Shown piece by piece: positions 25,588 to 33,770 of a DNA stretch of 42,017 nucleotides. Numbering within the stretch: the stretch's first letter is position 1; every line of letters begins with the position of its first letter. Under the pieces are notes generated by a model. It saw only the letters and a program-made list of their open reading frames with translations. It was not told the origin of the DNA and made no database searches. A program made the position numbers and the translations under genes. This DNA comes from Planctomycetota bacterium (GTDB lineage: Bacteria; Planctomycetota; Phycisphaerae; Phycisphaerales; SM1A02), in the NCBI GenBank assembly GCA_003671055.1, contig QWPV01000018.1, positions 1-42,017 on the forward strand, given 5' to 3'.

Positions 25588-26901
25588 CTACCGCAGAGTC
25601 GACACCGCTTCGAGCGCGTCCCAGAAACCCGGCCAACTCTTTGAAACCACATCTGGATTCGCAATAGACACCCCGCTTCTCGCGCAACCAAGCACAGCAA
25701 ACGCCATCGCGATGCGGTGATCGCTGTGCGTTTGAATCGTCGCGGGTTTCAGTTGTGCGGGAAGCGGATGGACGCGCACCCAATCGTTGCCAGTATCGAC
25801 AACGCCGCCGAGCGCGCGAAGTCCTTCAGCGACGGACGCGATGCGATCGGACTCTTTCACGCGCAGCGTTCGGAGTCCTGTGAAGGTGCTGGGCGCATCG
25901 GCGCACGCAGCGAGCACCATCGCCATGACTGCAGCATCTGGCGCGCGTTCGTAGTCCGTGTCCCGCGCGCGCAAGGTTCCCGCGGTGACGCGCACAGCGC
26001 CGTCGATGTTCGAGATCGATGCGCCACGCTGTTGCAGATCCTCGAAGAAGAAGAGATCCGGCTGCGCGATCTCAAGGTGAAGTCCTGCGATGTCCACCGA
26101 GCCACCGACAAGCGCAGCGAGCGCCGCGAAGTACACCGCGCTCGATGCGTCTGGTTCGATCTGCAGCGCATGCGTGTGGATCGGTTGCGCGGCGATGGAA
26201 ATGCTTGCGAGCGAATGATCCTCTTGTCGCCGCACATCGACGCACACACCGATCGCGCGCAGAGCGTCGATCGAAAGTTCCAGATACGACGCGCTGGTTG
26301 GAGGTTGACGGAAGCAGACCTCGAGCCCCTCCGGCATGCACGGCGCAATGAGCAAGAGCGCAGAGATGAATTGACTTGATGCAGTCTGCCCAACCTCGAT
26401 GCGAGCTTGTGTAAGCGGGCCGCGGATCGCAATCGGTAGCGCGCCTTGCAATCGAGGGAATCGAGCGGATGCGCCGAGCGCGATGAGCATTTCCACTCCC
26501 TCGCCTACAGGTCGTTCATGCATGCGTGTGCTGCCATCGACGGTTGTCTCTTCACCGCAGAGCGCTGCAACTGCGAGCATGAATCGCGTCGGGGTTCCGC
26601 CGTCACCGAGATTGATGCACGCAGCGCTGTGCGGTTTTCCATGCACACCCATGATGCTCCAGCCGCTCCAGTCGCCGTCAAGCTCTTCAAACCTCGCGCC
26701 CATCGCAGTCAGCGCAACACGAAGTCGATCGCAATCATCCGACGCAAGCACGCCGCGCAATTCGCTCGTGCCTGACGCAAGTGCTGCGAGCACGAGATGT
26801 CGATTCGTCAAACTCTTGGATCCTGGAATCTCCACGCGCGCAGAGAGCGGTGCTTGAAGCGCATGGATTTTTCGCAGCGACGACGTTGCGCCAGCCATCA
26901 C
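25588..26901 (-). CDS. aroA: 3-phosphoshikimate 1-carboxyvinyltransferase (EPSP synthase)
   Basis: 437 aa. It joins shikimate-3-phosphate and phosphoenolpyruvate in the shikimate pathway to aromatic amino acids. Substrate motifs are PGSKSLTNRHLVLA near the N-terminus, LGDGGTPTRFM (the loop that is LGNAGTAMRPL in E. coli), RPVGEGVEML, ASQFISALLLIAP and SDHRIAMAFAVLG near the C-terminus. The loop reads GTPTRF, so the E. coli Pro101 position is Phe, a variant also seen in other bacterial groups. Its ATGA overlaps the stop of the GroES-like gene. A second candidate ATG (residue 2) makes no practical difference. Confidence 0.95.
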   Translation of the reverse strand: MMAGATSSLRKIHALQAPLSARVEIPGSKSLTNRHLVLAALASGTSELRGVLASDDCDRLRVALTAMGARFEELDGDWSGWSIMGVHGKPHSAACINLGDGGTPTRFMLAVAALCGEETTVDGSTRMHERPVGEGVEMLIALGASARFPRLQGALPIAIRGPLTQARIEVGQTASSQFISALLLIAPCMPEGLEVCFRQPPTSASYLELSIDALRAIGVCVDVRRQEDHSLASISIAAQPIHTHALQIEPDASSAVYFAALAALVGGSVDIAGLHLEIAQPDLFFFEDLQQRGASISNIDGAVRVTAGTLRARDTDYERAPDAAVMAMVLAACADAPSTFTGLRTLRVKESDRIASVAEGLRALGGVVDTGNDWVRVHPLPAQLKPATIQTHSDHRIAMAFAVLGCARSGVSIANPDVVSKSWPGFWDALEAVSTLR

Positions 26902-27221
26902 TTCGTCTCGCGACGGAAGACCGCCACGACATCCTCGATGGGAATCACGAAGAGCCGATTGTCGCCTTCGAAATCCACCGGCACACTGTGCTTAGGATTG
27001 AAAAGCACGCGGTCGTACTGCCGAATTGGATAATTCTCGTCGCGCTCAATCTCCGCGCTCACCGCAACGATGCGACCAGTGATGGTCGGAATCTCAATCT
27101 TGTCGGGAAGATGAATGCCGACTCGTGTGATTTTCTTGTCCTCGTCCTTGCGAATGAGAACGCGCTTGCCGATGGGCTCGACTACTTCAATCGCCTGCTT
27201 GGAACTCGTTCGCTCAGTCAT
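26898..27221 (-). CDS. Divergent GroES-like co-chaperonin
   Basis: 107 aa from ATG 27221; the open frame upstream to 27536 overlaps another gene and is not supported. The pattern IEPIGKRVLIRKDE, GIHLPDK, GRIVAVSAEIERD, YDRVLFNPKHSVPVDFEGDN and IPIEDVVAVF fits the Cpn10/GroES fold. The mobile-loop segment reads ITRVGIHLPD instead of the usual GGI(V/I)LP(D/T). That loop contacts GroEL, so the partner or affinity may differ. No groEL is nearby; instead the gene is translationally coupled to aroA. Family membership is fairly sure; function as a true co-chaperonin is inferred. Confidence 0.82.
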   Translation of the reverse strand: MTERTSSKQAIEVVEPIGKRVLIRKDEDKKITRVGIHLPDKIEIPTITGRIVAVSAEIERDENYPIRQYDRVLFNPKHSVPVDFEGDNRLFVIPIEDVVAVFRRETK

Positions 27222-27265
27222 TGCGCAGCAATCATACGACGAGGACGCGTGAAAGAGAAAAGGCA

Positions 27266-27294
27266 AAACGCCGACGAACGAATCGCCGGCGTTT
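27266..27294 (-). terminator. Terminator hairpin downstream of the first DUF4190-like gene
   Basis: Arms 66-77 and 83-94 (last two digits) form a 12-bp stem with one mismatch (AAACGCCGaCGA / TCGcCGGCGTTT) and a 5-nt loop. On the minus strand the stem runs into TTTTGCCTTTT. It lies just past the stop at 27317 and separates that gene from the GroES-like gene. Confidence 0.65.
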
Positions 27295-27316
27295 CGCGCG
27301 TTCGATCGAAAGTCGT

Positions 27317-27616
27317 TCAGTTCGCTGCGGCGCCTGCAATACCCGCGAGTAACCCAAGTCCGCCGAACAAGAGTCCGCCAATGCAACCAACGACGGTGAG
27401 CGCAACGTTGATCATTCCAAGAATGCGTCCGACGTTCGTATTGCTTCGTCCTGCAGGATCCATCTGCCCTGCATCCATCTTGGCAAGGTCGCCCTTCCCC
27501 ATGATCCATGCAGCGATGCCGAACGGCAAGCAGCACACGATGCCGATGATGCCGAAGATAAGAATCATCGTTCCACGATGAGCTGCCATGCCGGAATGTG
27601 CGCCGAATTGTGTCAT
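27317..27616 (-). CDS. Small DUF4190-like membrane protein (copy 1)
   Basis: 99 aa. Two membrane segments (ILIFGIIGIVCCLPFGIAAW and the C-terminal ALTVVGCIGGLLFGGLGLLA) flank a soluble loop containing WIMGKGDLAKMDAGQMDPAG and GRILGMINVAL. The I-x-CC-x-PFGIAAW and M(D/G)xxDLxxMDAGxMDPxGR pattern is the DUF4190-like arrangement found in many planctomycete and actinobacterial small proteins. Function is unknown. A second, related gene lies just upstream on the same strand. AGGAACCACTCGC precedes the ATG. Confidence 0.82.
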   Translation of the reverse strand: MTQFGAHSGMAAHRGTMILIFGIIGIVCCLPFGIAAWIMGKGDLAKMDAGQMDPAGRSNTNVGRILGMINVALTVVGCIGGLLFGGLGLLAGIAGAAAN

Positions 27617-27689
27617 GCGAGTGGTTCCTGTTCCTGAGGGGTTTCTTCCATCCGTTCCATCGCGCCGACGTACATCGCCGACAACTATA

Positions 27690-27709
27690 AGAAATCTTAG
27701 CGGATTTCT
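27690..27709 (-). terminator. Possible terminator between the two DUF4190-like genes
   Basis: A 7-bp hairpin AGAAATC-CGCTAA-GATTTCT on the minus strand is followed by TATAGTTG. It lies 17 nt past the stop at 27726. The stem is AT-rich, so it may also be part of the promoter of the next gene (TTATAGT resembles a -10). Confidence 0.4.
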
Positions 27710-27725
27710 CGCTCTTCTGCCGCGG

Positions 27726-28022
27726 CTACAGGTTCCCGAACTCTTCGAGCAGGCTCATGAAATACATGCAGGTGAGTGGCACAGCGACGATCATGAGCAC
27801 AACTTGCGCGACGTTTGCCATGCCAATCCACTTCGCCCACTTCGTCGACTGTCTGCCTGAGGGGTCCATGAAATCGGCGTCCATTGCAGCGAGATCCGCG
27901 TTCGCCATGGGCCATGCGAAGATCCCGATCGGCGCACACAGCACGAATCCAACGCACGCGATCGTCAAGAGCAATTGCGCGCGGTGCGGTTTCAACTCGT
28001 GCGTCGGCGGGGTCTGCGTCAT
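27726..28022 (-). CDS. Small DUF4190-like membrane protein (copy 2)
   Basis: 98 aa. It has the same plan as the downstream gene: LLLTIACVGFVLCAPIGIFA, then WPMANADLAAMDADFMDPSG and a second hydrophobic segment (GMANVAQVVLMIVAVPLTCM). The shared core (PxGIxAWxMxxxDLAxMDAxxMDPxGR) marks the two as paralogues from a tandem duplication, with divergence elsewhere. Function unknown. Its start is 31 bp from the divergent apt start codon. Confidence 0.82.
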   Translation of the reverse strand: MTQTPPTHELKPHRAQLLLTIACVGFVLCAPIGIFAWPMANADLAAMDADFMDPSGRQSTKWAKWIGMANVAQVVLMIVAVPLTCMYFMSLLEEFGNL

Positions 28023-28053
28023 GCTGTAAAGCAGCGTACTCTGCGCGTTACCT

Positions 28054-28596
28054 ATGCGCGATCAACTCGCTTCGCTCATCCGCGATGTCCCGAACTTTCC
28101 CAAGCCCGGCATCCTCTTCAAAGATGTCACGCCGTTGCTGGCGGATCCTGCAGGGCTCGCGCTTGCTGTGGAAATCATGGCGAATCCGTTTCGCGCGGCG
28201 CGCATTGATGTTGTGGTTGGCCCCGAGAGTCGTGGATTCATTTTCGGCACGGCGATCGCGACGAGTCTCTCTGCGGGATTCGTGCCCGCGCGCAAACGCG
28301 GCAAGCTTCCCTATCGCACGCGCTCTATCGAATACGCGCTTGAGTACGGAACGGACTGCCTCGAGATTCACGAAGACGCGGTAAAACCTGGCAGTCGCGT
28401 GCTTATCGCTGACGATCTCCTCGCCACAGGCGGCACGATGCGTGCGTGCATCGAACTCATTCGCCAACTCGGCGGCGAAGTGGTAGGTGCGACTGTGCTC
28501 ATTGAACTTGCTGCCCTCGGCGGACGGCAATTCCTTGCAGATCGCGCCAAAAATGATGCGACGCCGACCACGCTGCAAAGCGTGTTGACATACTAG
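28054..28596 (+). CDS. apt: Adenine phosphoribosyltransferase
   Basis: 180 aa, full length. It makes AMP from adenine and PRPP (purine salvage, cytoplasm). Family blocks are present: [20 protein letters not shown], the substrate loop [45 protein letters not shown] (shown to its 5' part: the ARKRGKLP flexible loop) and the PRPP-binding motif [14 protein letters not shown] near residue 118. The plus-strand start lies 31 bp from the divergent DUF4190-like gene, and no clear Shine-Dalgarno is seen. hppD begins 9 nt after the stop, so the two are likely cotranscribed. Confidence 0.95.
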   Translation: MRDQLASLIRDVPNFPKPGILFKDVTPLLADPAGLALAVEIMANPFRAARIDVVVGPESRGFIFGTAIATSLSAGFVPARKRGKLPYRTRSIEYALEYGTDCLEIHEDAVKPGSRVLIADDLLATGGTMRACIELIRQLGGEVVGATVLIELAALGGRQFLADRAKNDATPTTLQSVLTY

Positions 28597-28605
28597 AATG
28601 CGGGC

Positions 28606-29802
28606 ATGACCTCGCTCAGCCCTGCCCCTTCGCTCCACACTTCCACCGACCCGCTGCAACTGATCGATGTCGATCACGTGCGCTTCTATGTCGGGAACGC
28701 AAAGCAAGCTGCGTACTACTACGCGAGCGCATTTGGTTTCGAAGTCGCGCAGATTTCTGACCTCACAACTGGTAGCCGCGAGAGCGCAACGTATTTGCTC
28801 ACGCAAGGCAACATCCGACTGCTCATCGAATCGTCGCTCACCGCTGACGGACAAGCTGGCCGCGAAGCGAACTTGTACGGCGACGGCGTGAAAGACCTCG
28901 CGATGACGGTGTTTGACGCGGAAAAAGCGTGGAAGCAAGCGATCAAGAATGGCGGCGCGAGTGCGTATGAACCGCGCGTGTACTCCGATGCGACAGGCTC
29001 GGTCACGATGGCGGGCATTCAAACCTACGGCCGCGCGATTCACACCTTCGTCTCTCGCACTGGTGCCTACGCATTGCCTGCACTGAAGCAAGGCGGACTC
29101 TTCATGCCGGGCTTCAGGCATGTCGAAGGCTTCGCGCTCAATGAGTTCAATCGCAAGCATCCATGTGGATTGAAGTTTGTCGATCACGCAGTGGGTAATG
29201 TTGAATTGGGCAAGATGGACCACTGGGTGAAGTGGTACGAAGAAGTCCTCGGCTTCGCGATGTTCAAGCACTTCGATGACAAAGACATCGGCACTGAGTA
29301 TTCCGCGCTGATGTCGAAGGTCATGGCAAGCGGCAATCACCTCATCAAGATGCCGATCAATGAGCCTGCGGCTGGTAAGAAGAAGAGCCAGATTCAGGAG
29401 TATCTCGACTGGCACAACAACACCGCGGGCGTGCAGCACCTTGCGCTGCGCACGGACGATGAACTTGCATCGATCACGGAACTTCGTCGCCGAAGCGTTG
29501 ACTTCCTCTCGATTCCTGATTCGTACTACGAAGCTGTTTGGAAGCGCGTCGATGCGATGCTCTCGCAGCACGGTCACGCGATCGTGAAGGAAGATCATCA
29601 GCGCGTGAGAGATCTCGGCATTCTTGTGGATGCGGACGACGAGGGTTACCTTCTGCAACTCTTCACGAAGCCGCTGCAAGACCGCCCCACATTGTTCTTC
29701 GAGATCATTTGCCGCCGTGGCTCACAGAGTTTCGGCAAGGGCAACTTCAAAGCACTCTTCGAGAGCCTCGAGGTTGAGCAAGAACGCCGCGGCAATTTGT
29801 AG
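28606..29802 (+). CDS. hppD: 4-hydroxyphenylpyruvate dioxygenase
   Basis: 398 aa. A non-haem iron enzyme that turns 4-hydroxyphenylpyruvate into homogentisate in tyrosine degradation (or for tocopherol- or pigment-type products). The two vicinal-oxygen-chelate domains are visible. The iron ligands are His in FVDHAVGNV (about residue 193), His in VQHLALRTDD (about 276) and Glu in LFFEIICRRG (about 365). The C-terminal GKGNFKALFESLE is typical. A large antisense frame spanning this gene and apt is a shadow. Homogentisate 1,2-dioxygenase is not in the window. Confidence 0.95.
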   Translation: MTSLSPAPSLHTSTDPLQLIDVDHVRFYVGNAKQAAYYYASAFGFEVAQISDLTTGSRESATYLLTQGNIRLLIESSLTADGQAGREANLYGDGVKDLAMTVFDAEKAWKQAIKNGGASAYEPRVYSDATGSVTMAGIQTYGRAIHTFVSRTGAYALPALKQGGLFMPGFRHVEGFALNEFNRKHPCGLKFVDHAVGNVELGKMDHWVKWYEEVLGFAMFKHFDDKDIGTEYSALMSKVMASGNHLIKMPINEPAAGKKKSQIQEYLDWHNNTAGVQHLALRTDDELASITELRRRSVDFLSIPDSYYEAVWKRVDAMLSQHGHAIVKEDHQRVRDLGILVDADDEGYLLQLFTKPLQDRPTLFFEIICRRGSQSFGKGNFKALFESLEVEQERRGNL

Positions 29803-29814
29803 CGCTCGCGACTG

Positions 29815-29860
29815 ACCGCGCGTTGCCTCAAGTTCGCAAACTGTGTTGTTGTCGCGCGGT
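29815..29860. terminator. Inverted repeat between convergent hppD and flgK
   Basis: ACCGCGCG at 29815-29822 and CGCGCGGT at 29853-29860 form an 8-bp perfect inverted repeat with a 30-nt loop. The location between convergent stop codons suits a shared terminator, but there is no T-run longer than three on either side. Confidence 0.3.
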
Positions 29861-29900
29861 TTCGCTCGCTTTGGTGCGGCTCGGTGTTGCGCGTGCGAGG

Positions 29901-31595
29901 TTAGATCGCCAACAGCGTCTTCAATGTCTCGTCGATGATCGAGATGTACTTCGCGGCGGCTTGGTACTGACGCTGGAACATGAGCAGGTTGATGGATTCT
30001 TCGTCGATCGACACGCCGCTGAGTGCTTGCGCTTGACCATCGAGTCCTTCACGCACAACGCGCGCTGTTTCGGCTTTCGTGTTCGATGCATCGGTACGCA
30101 CCGCGAGTGCGGTGGTGGCTGACTGCCAGTAGCCGCGCAGCGTGCGGCTACCGAGTTCAGCGATCGACACATCTTGCAACGCTGCAATTGCGAGCGCGGT
30201 GCCGTTGGATCCATCGATATGGTTGGAACCAGCGGCGAGCAACTGTGGATTACCGAGTATCGCTTCGTTCACTTCAATCGACGCAGCATCGGATCCACCG
30301 AAGAGCGCGTTGATGCCAAGCGACGCGAGTGCGCCTGAGGAATCGTTCGAGAAGTGCATCGTGTATCCGCTGCCCGCGTCCATCTGGAGGCGACCATCGG
30401 TGGTGACTGTCGCGCTTGCTGTTCCCGCGGGTACCGCAGCGTTGATCGCGGCTGCGAGTTCGGTGAGTGTCATCGTCTGCGGATCGACCGCGATGAGTAC
30501 CGTCGTACGCAGACCAGACTGATTGTCACGCACACTCAGTTCGAAGGAACCGTTCTTGATCGCAAAGGGAATCTCCGCCGCATCCGCGCCAAGGTTGGCG
30601 TTGGGATCCGCGACCGATTGCATACCGACCACGCTCGTCCAACCGATGCGGCCCTGTCCTTGCGAATGCACGCGGTTCACTTGATACGCGAGCTGACCCG
30701 CGAGGTTGTCGAGTTCCGCAATCGCTGGCGCAACCGTCTCTGTGCGTTGACGGAAAAGTGCGCCGAGTTGACCTTCTTCTGGAGCGAGAAACGTTCCGTC
30801 CGCGCGCACGCGCAGCGACAAATCTAGCGTTCCGCCACTCGCATCCGCGCGAAGTTCGAGGCCGCGCGATCCACCTGCGAGCACGATGGGAATGGAACCA
30901 ACCAAGATGTCGACGGAGCCGTTGGCTTGTTCGACTTGATGGCAGTCAATGAACTCCGAGAGTTCGTCGACGAGTTGATCGCGTCGATCGCGCAACGAGT
31001 TCGCGCTGCTCCCCGAGCCCTGTTCGATGTTCACGATCTGCGCGTTTAGTCCCGCGATCTGATCGAGCAATCCGTTCGCCTGATCCACCGTCGCATCGAG
31101 TGCGCGATCAATTTCTTCGCGCACCACGACGTGCTCATTACGCAATTGACGAATGGAGGTCGCGAGCCCCGATGCCTGTTGAATGACGACGGTGCGCACC
31201 GCTTCGTCGTTGGGGTTGTTGGAGAGTTCGCTGAAACTGTTGAAGAACGCGCCGAGGCGGCTCGAGAGATCTTGATCGGTGAGTTCGTTGCGAATGGTCT
31301 CGATCGAGTTGAGGAAACGCTGATCGATTGCTGCAGAGTTTTCTTGGCTGATCGCAGAGCGCAGACGAGCCTGCAACGCGCTGTCGACCGCGCGAGAAAT
31401 GGACGTGACGCTGACACCCGTACCGACAAAGCCCGCGCGTCCGATGTACTCAGGTCGCGCTGGCGAAATGCGCGCGATTTGCCGGTGGTATCCAGGTGTC
31501 GATGCATTCGCGAGGTTGTTACCTGCGATCTGCAGCGCCGCCTGACTCACTTGAATCGCGGAGTGACCGATGTTGAGAGCGCCATTGATACTCAT
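29901..31595 (-). CDS. flgK: Flagellar hook-associated protein 1 (FlgK)
   Basis: 564 aa from ATG 31595, which has AAGGA 7 nt upstream; the frame is open to 31928 but that part overlaps flgN. FlgK joins the flagellar hook to the filament. The N-terminus (ALNIGHSAIQVSQAALQIAG, NNLANASTPGYHRQ) and C-terminus (GVSIDEESINLLMFQRQYQA, AAKYISIIDETLKTLLAI) are the conserved rod/hook coiled-coil ends of the axial family. The central part is variable, as usual. It is the last gene of the flgI-flgJ-flgN-flgK cluster. flgL, normally next, is absent here because hppD lies convergently behind it. Confidence 0.93.
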   Translation of the reverse strand: MSINGALNIGHSAIQVSQAALQIAGNNLANASTPGYHRQIARISPARPEYIGRAGFVGTGVSVTSISRAVDSALQARLRSAISQENSAAIDQRFLNSIETIRNELTDQDLSSRLGAFFNSFSELSNNPNDEAVRTVVIQQASGLATSIRQLRNEHVVVREEIDRALDATVDQANGLLDQIAGLNAQIVNIEQGSGSSANSLRDRRDQLVDELSEFIDCHQVEQANGSVDILVGSIPIVLAGGSRGLELRADASGGTLDLSLRVRADGTFLAPEEGQLGALFRQRTETVAPAIAELDNLAGQLAYQVNRVHSQGQGRIGWTSVVGMQSVADPNANLGADAAEIPFAIKNGSFELSVRDNQSGLRTTVLIAVDPQTMTLTELAAAINAAVPAGTASATVTTDGRLQMDAGSGYTMHFSNDSSGALASLGINALFGGSDAASIEVNEAILGNPQLLAAGSNHIDGSNGTALAIAALQDVSIAELGSRTLRGYWQSATTALAVRTDASNTKAETARVVREGLDGQAQALSGVSIDEESINLLMFQRQYQAAAKYISIIDETLKTLLAI

Positions 31596-31626
31596 GATGC
31601 GTTCCTTGCCGCCCTCGCGGCCAAAT

Positions 31627-32154
31627 TCAACTGCGAAGATCGATGGTGGAGGCAACCGTCGCACCGAGCGCAACGCGGCCATGCCGCCCGTAGACGCCTG
31701 TTTGCGCGAGCGCTGAACGAACTGTCTGGATGATGCCAGCCATGTGCTGTGCGAGTCGCTCCGCTGCAGCGCGCAGCACTGAGCCTTCGTGTCGCGTCTC
31801 TTCGATGCGCTGCTTGAGCAGCGCGCGAAGTCCTTCGAGTCGCCCGCGCGACGATTCTTCAAGGCGCGCTGCGATCTCGAGAATGCTTGCGCCCTTTGCG
31901 AGCCCGAGCAACGCCGTGAGTTCCACACTCAGCGCAGTTCGACGCGTATCGAGTTCGAAGACTTCCGCGAGCACGCGCTGCTCTGCATTCGCAAGACTGC
32001 CGTAGCGCTCAAGATCTGCTTGACGCAGCGCGTCTTTGCGTTGCGCGAGTTGCTGTTGCACCTCGCCATAGAGTTCGAATTGGCGAGCGAGCACATCGCC
32101 GAGTTGTTGCGCGAGCACTTCTGGAACACGCTTTGAAACGAGAGAAGTACTCAT
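31627..32154 (-). CDS. flgN: FlgN-type flagellar export chaperone
   Basis: 175 aa, almost entirely helical (VLAQQLGDVLARQFELYGEV, QQQLAQRKDALRQADLERYG). Long amphipathic helices with ELDTRRTALSVELTALLGL match the FlgN family, the cytoplasmic chaperones that keep FlgK and FlgL unfolded before secretion. Sequence conservation in this family is low, so the position directly before flgK is strong support. Its ATGA overlaps the flgJ stop, and flgK begins 31 nt after its own stop. Confidence 0.83.
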   Translation of the reverse strand: MSTSLVSKRVPEVLAQQLGDVLARQFELYGEVQQQLAQRKDALRQADLERYGSLANAEQRVLAEVFELDTRRTALSVELTALLGLAKGASILEIAARLEESSRGRLEGLRALLKQRIEETRHEGSVLRAAAERLAQHMAGIIQTVRSALAQTGVYGRHGRVALGATVASTIDLRS

Positions 32155-32534
32155 CCCTTCACCTCTGTGCTCGGCTGTGGCGGGGCGCTCATCTGACGAT
32201 TAAATGCCTTGGAAAGCAGCGATTTCTGAACTGCGCCCACAAGGTCGAAGTTTCCACTGCGCGCGATGCGATCGGAAAACTCACCGTCGAGCATTGGGCG
32301 GAATGTCTTCTCCGCGTTACTTGCAGCGAAGGGCTTGTTGAGCGTGGAACTCGATCGCATTTGCTCAAGGATCGGCTTGATGAACGCATCGGAAACCAAG
32401 CGCACTGCCGCTTCAAACGCGAGCGCTTCAGGCTTCCCCTCACGCGCATCCTTTGCCAGACGCGCGGTGGGCGCAGTCATCGCAAGGTGTCGTGGCTGAG
32501 CGCCCATAGATTGGAGTGGAGTACTGCCGGTCAT
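32151..32534 (-). CDS. flgJ: FlgJ N-terminal-type rod-binding protein
   Basis: 127 aa. The core EALAFEAAVRLVSDAFIKPI, LEQMRSSS and KTFRPMLDGEFSDRIARSGN matches the rod-binding domain of FlgJ, which caps or scaffolds rod assembly in the periplasm. The C-terminal muramidase domain of enterobacterial FlgJ is absent, so another enzyme must open the peptidoglycan. ATGA overlaps on both sides tie it to flgI and flgN. No signal peptide is visible, consistent with export by the flagellar apparatus. Confidence 0.85.
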   Translation of the reverse strand: MTGSTPLQSMGAQPRHLAMTAPTARLAKDAREGKPEALAFEAAVRLVSDAFIKPILEQMRSSSTLNKPFAASNAEKTFRPMLDGEFSDRIARSGNFDLVGAVQKSLLSKAFNRQMSAPPQPSTEVKG

Positions 32535-33655
32535 TGCTCGATGATCTCCGCCTTCATCGCGCCCTGCGTCTTCAGACTGCGAAGGATCGCAACCTGCGTG
32601 GTGAACGGCACATCAAGTTCGATGAGCGCGTCAAGCAGTGAACGAAGCTTCATGCTGTTGCGTCCGGCTTCGCTTGTCGCGATGCCCGCCCATGCGATGG
32701 TGTCCGCGATGGGTTCATCCACGGAAGGCTGCGGTTCTGGGCTAATCGTGGTGATGCGCAAGGTTCCCGCGGTCACTGCCGCAGGACGAAACTCCACTCG
32801 ATCGTCGACGGTAATCACTTCGTTCGCGCGATCGATCACGACCCGCGCAGGTGTTCGAACAAGATCCCCAGGAACGGTGAAGGTCATGAGTCGTGCGATG
32901 AATGCGTTCGCGTCAACAGTCGCGCTCTGCGGGATTCGCACATGAATCGCGCCTTGATCGATGACGCGCGCGCAATCGGAGTAACCAGAGAGCGAGAGTT
33001 CATCGTTGATGAGATCCGAAAGACTCGCAGCCGTCGCGTATCCCGCGTACTGCGTGCCAATGAGCAACGTGACTGCGTCGCCTTCGATGGGATTCTGCAG
33101 AACATCGCGCACCATTTGCGCACCGCCGCGAACAACACCGACGCGAGGGTTGGCTGGATCAACTTCAATCTGTCCGCTCGCGACTGCGTACGGAAGCCAT
33201 GCGATTCCTGCAGGCGGCTCAATGGGAAGTTTCAGTGGACTCGCGTGAAGGAGTCCGCGTGAGAGGCTGGTTGCCGTCCCCACCGCGCTGATGCGCACGT
33301 CGAATCGATCACCGCTGCGAGCACCTGTTGTAGGGATGTCCACGGTGACCGTGACGAGCGCAACCGACTTGACCTTCGAAAGGCTCTTGGGGTCGGAGCG
33401 AATGTTCAGCTCCTTCGCCAACAGTCCCGCGAGACTTTGTGCGGTGCCCGAGGCATCCTTCATCGAGTCACCCGTGTCCTCAAGACCGGTGATGAGCCCG
33501 ATGCCGGAAAACTGGTTTGCTTCGAGACCTCTCAGTCGGCAGTACTCCTGCAGTTCGCCGGCGACGGCCATACGTGCAGAAACTGCGCCTACGAGAAGCG
33601 CAAAGAGAGTGAGGAAGGCAAGATTCGCAGTACGAAGTGAGAGCAATCCGCTCAT
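32531..33655 (-). CDS. flgI: Flagellar P-ring protein FlgI
   Basis: 374 aa from ATG 33655, preceded by AGGAGG 8 nt upstream; the open frame continues to 34231 but overlaps the divergent glycosyltransferase gene. The signal peptide is LAFLTLFALLVGAVSARMAVA. FlgI hallmarks are CRLRGLEANQFSGIGLITGL, EDTGDS, TAQSLAGLLAKELNI, VALVTVTVDIP and GDRFDVRISAVGTATSLSRG. It forms the periplasmic ring around the rod. A P-ring shows that this cell has a Gram-negative-type envelope with peptidoglycan. It is the first gene of the flagellar operon behind a sigma-54 promoter. The L-ring gene flgH is not in the window. Confidence 0.95.
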   Translation of the reverse strand: MSGLLSLRTANLAFLTLFALLVGAVSARMAVAGELQEYCRLRGLEANQFSGIGLITGLEDTGDSMKDASGTAQSLAGLLAKELNIRSDPKSLSKVKSVALVTVTVDIPTTGARSGDRFDVRISAVGTATSLSRGLLHASPLKLPIEPPAGIAWLPYAVASGQIEVDPANPRVGVVRGGAQMVRDVLQNPIEGDAVTLLIGTQYAGYATAASLSDLINDELSLSGYSDCARVIDQGAIHVRIPQSATVDANAFIARLMTFTVPGDLVRTPARVVIDRANEVITVDDRVEFRPAAVTAGTLRITTISPEPQPSVDEPIADTIAWAGIATSEAGRNSMKLRSLLDALIELDVPFTTQVAILRSLKTQGAMKAEIIEQ

Positions 33656-33689
33656 TGATAGGACCTCCTGTCCATGGGAGCCATTCCTA

Positions 33690-33705
33690 TGCAAGTGAAG
33701 TGCCA
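33690..33705 (-). promoter_or_regulatory. Sigma-54 (RpoN) promoter of the flgI operon
   Basis: On the minus strand TGGCACTTCACTTGCA fits the -24/-12 consensus TGGCACG-N4-TTGCA, with GG and GC exactly ten bases apart. Only the G of TGGCACG differs. Transcription would start near 33680, leaving a leader of about 25 nt with the AGGAGG site before the flgI ATG at 33655. The spacing and the flagellar target make this a strong call. Confidence 0.82.
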
Positions 33706-33770
33706 AGCCGCGGTTTTCTGCGAGCGGTACCTTGCGCTGAGACATCTCCCCCACCCCTTTGACTCTTCTT

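Noticed and set aside
26901-27536. A 212-aa form of the GroES-like protein
   Set aside because: The upstream part overlaps the DUF4190-like gene and terminator and has no GroES similarity. The ATG at 27221 begins the domain.
28586-28591. TTGACA as a promoter -35 before hppD
   Set aside because: A -10 at the right spacing would fall inside hppD, and hppD lies 9 nt behind apt, so a shared transcript is more likely.
28048-29679. A 543-aa open frame on the minus strand across apt and hppD
   Set aside because: It overlaps two well-supported enzymes on the opposite strand. Its translation is His/Arg-rich with no recognisable domain, as expected for an antisense shadow in GC-rich DNA.
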